From CBDDEC01 sp965198045 (GTDB lineage Bacteria; Chloroflexota; Dehalococcoidia; UBA2979), in assembly GCA_965198045.1 (NCBI GenBank), contig CBDAOL010000012.1, forward strand, positions 248,001-312,000: DNA of 64,000 nt. The letters are read 5' to 3'. How positions within the stretch are numbered: position 1 is the stretch's first letter; each line of letters starts with the position of its first letter. Below, piece after piece: positions 63,205 to 64,000 of this stretch. Made by a program: the position numbers and the translations under genes. The notes beneath the pieces are model-generated. The model saw nothing but the letters and a program-made list of their open reading frames with translations. It did no database searches and was not told the DNA's origin.

Positions 63205-64000
63205 TCACTGGGCTGCCTGTGCCGCCTTCGACGCGGAGCGGTGGGCCATGAACGTGAACTCGTAGCGACCCTCCTCGGCGCAGGCTTCGGCGAGCGGTTC
63301 GAGCAGCGCGTTGTCGAGCAGCGCCACGCCGAAGTTGAACAGGACGCCGTGCATTGGCCAGCGCAGGCCCTCGGCGTTCGGACGCGCGTCCATCAGGTCC
63401 CAGCCGAGGATGGACACGTCGTGCTCGCGCACGAACGGCGCGCACGAGGCGTGCAGGCCGGGTCCGCTGTCCCCCTCCGGCACCGGGTGATCGGCGACGT
63501 AGGCGGTGTGGCCGCTGTGCACGATCAGCGCGTCGCCGGGCCGCACCTCGACGCCCTGCGCTGCAGCGATCGCTTCGAGTTCCTCGCCGTGCACCGGGCG
63601 GTCCTGCGTCACGTAAGGCTCGCCGCGGTGTTTGACCACGTCGAGGAGCACGCCGCGTGTGACGATGCCGTGACGCCACGCAGTGACATCGGCGAAGGTC
63701 GCCCCGGTCGACTGCAACGTCTCGCGTGGGTCACGCCCGTTCCAGAGCTTGTCGCCCTCCCAGACGTGGCACAGGGCGTCGATGTGCGTCATCGATTGCC
63801 CGTGGTAGATGAAGCCGTAGTGGTCGACGACGACCCCAGCACGCGGGCCAAAGAACATCTGCATGAAGTGCTGCGCCGGGTTCTGGTTGCGCGGGCCCGG
63901 GACCTTGGGATACGGTCGGTTCATCGAGACGGTGCGGCCGTTCTGGACCAGCGCCACCGCCTTGAGGCGCTTCTCGTCCGTGACCAGGTTGAGCGCGCCC
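63205..64000 (-). CDS. cyclase family protein (kynurenine formamidase-like), 5' end outside the window
   Basis: The frame is open to the window edge and reads GALNLVTDEKRLKAVALVQN before the first Met. The gene therefore starts to the right of 64000. The cyclase-family metal motif HGQSMTHIDALCHVW (HxGTHxDxPxH-like) is at about residues 66-80 of the visible part. VVKHRGEPYVTQDRPVHGEE and ALIVHSGHTAYVAD follow. Such zinc or manganese enzymes hydrolyse N-formylkynurenine or related esters and lactones. It is convergent with the RidA gene. Confidence 0.85.
   Translation of the reverse strand, partial: GALNLVTDEKRLKAVALVQNGRTVSMNRPYPKVPGPRNQNPAQHFMQMFFGPRAGVVVDHYGFIYHGQSMTHIDALCHVWEGDKLWNGRDPRETLQSTGATFADVTAWRHGIVTRGVLLDVVKHRGEPYVTQDRPVHGEELEAIAAAQGVEVRPGDALIVHSGHTAYVADHPVPEGDSGPGLHASCAPFVREHDVSILGWDLMDARPNAEGLRWPMHGVLFNFGVALLDNALLEPLAEACAEEGRYEFTFMAHRSASKAAQAAQ

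Overview
The window is 64 kb of densely packed, high-GC bacterial chromosome. It looks like an aerobic heterotroph of the Chloroflexota (Dehalococcoidia-like) or, less likely, an actinobacterium. Grounds for this are the gene families present: DUF1800/DUF1501 pair, DM13 and DUF4331 proteins, an ECF sigma factor with an RskA-type anti-sigma, two P450s, two LLM flavin enzymes, PPOX and DUF2277 proteins, plus GTG/TTG starts and ATGA/GTGA overlaps. The taxonomy is inference; there is no rRNA here. No CRISPR array, replication origin or complete insertion sequence was seen.

Layout. 0-4.5 kb: hydrolase, acetyltransferase, an ArsM-like methyltransferase interrupted in frame by TGA (a strong selenoprotein candidate), a membrane protein and a GPH-family symporter. 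4.8-13.1 kb: sigma/anti-sigma pair, DUF4331 gene (frameshifted), enoyl-CoA hydratase-like gene, DM13 protein, DUF1800, truncated DUF1501 and a Gfo/Idh oxidoreductase. 13.2-18.3 kb: a decayed genomic island. It lies between a tRNA-Ala(CGC) gene and a direct repeat of that tRNA's 3' end exactly 5,000 bp away. It carries a terminase small subunit, a zinc-binding phage-type remnant, a serine recombinase remnant, a cut-off YihY gene, a flavoprotein and a beta-carbonic anhydrase. 18.4-29.8 kb: housekeeping genes on the minus strand (rimM, KH protein, rpsP, ffh, gap, eno, a Xer recombinase, pcm, uvrC). 29.8-31.5 kb: a possible structured RNA with a strong terminator, a small secreted protein and a ferredoxin fused to a zinc ribbon. 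31.5-38.8 kb: lipoproteins, VOC and DinB proteins, with a tandem duplication whose two lipoprotein copies share an N-terminus but not a C-terminus. 38.8-48.3 kb: two P450s, a kinase-like gene, an M3 peptidase, an LLM oxidoreductase, an enoyl-CoA hydratase and a nitroreductase, suggesting lipid or xenobiotic catabolism. 48.3-64 kb: a heterodimeric ABC exporter, YbaK, a thioredoxin-like protein, then a run of flavin and hydrolase genes ending in a cyclase gene cut by the window edge.

A recurring feature is that about ten genes are broken by one base or one stop codon while both halves stay recognisable (DUF4331, a HAD gene with TAG, a lipoprotein, a kinase, an ABC subunit, a lactone oxidase, HIT). 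Either the consensus sequence has uncorrected errors or these genes are recent pseudogenes. The TGA in the ArsM-like gene is a different case, because no frame changes there and a stem-loop follows directly.
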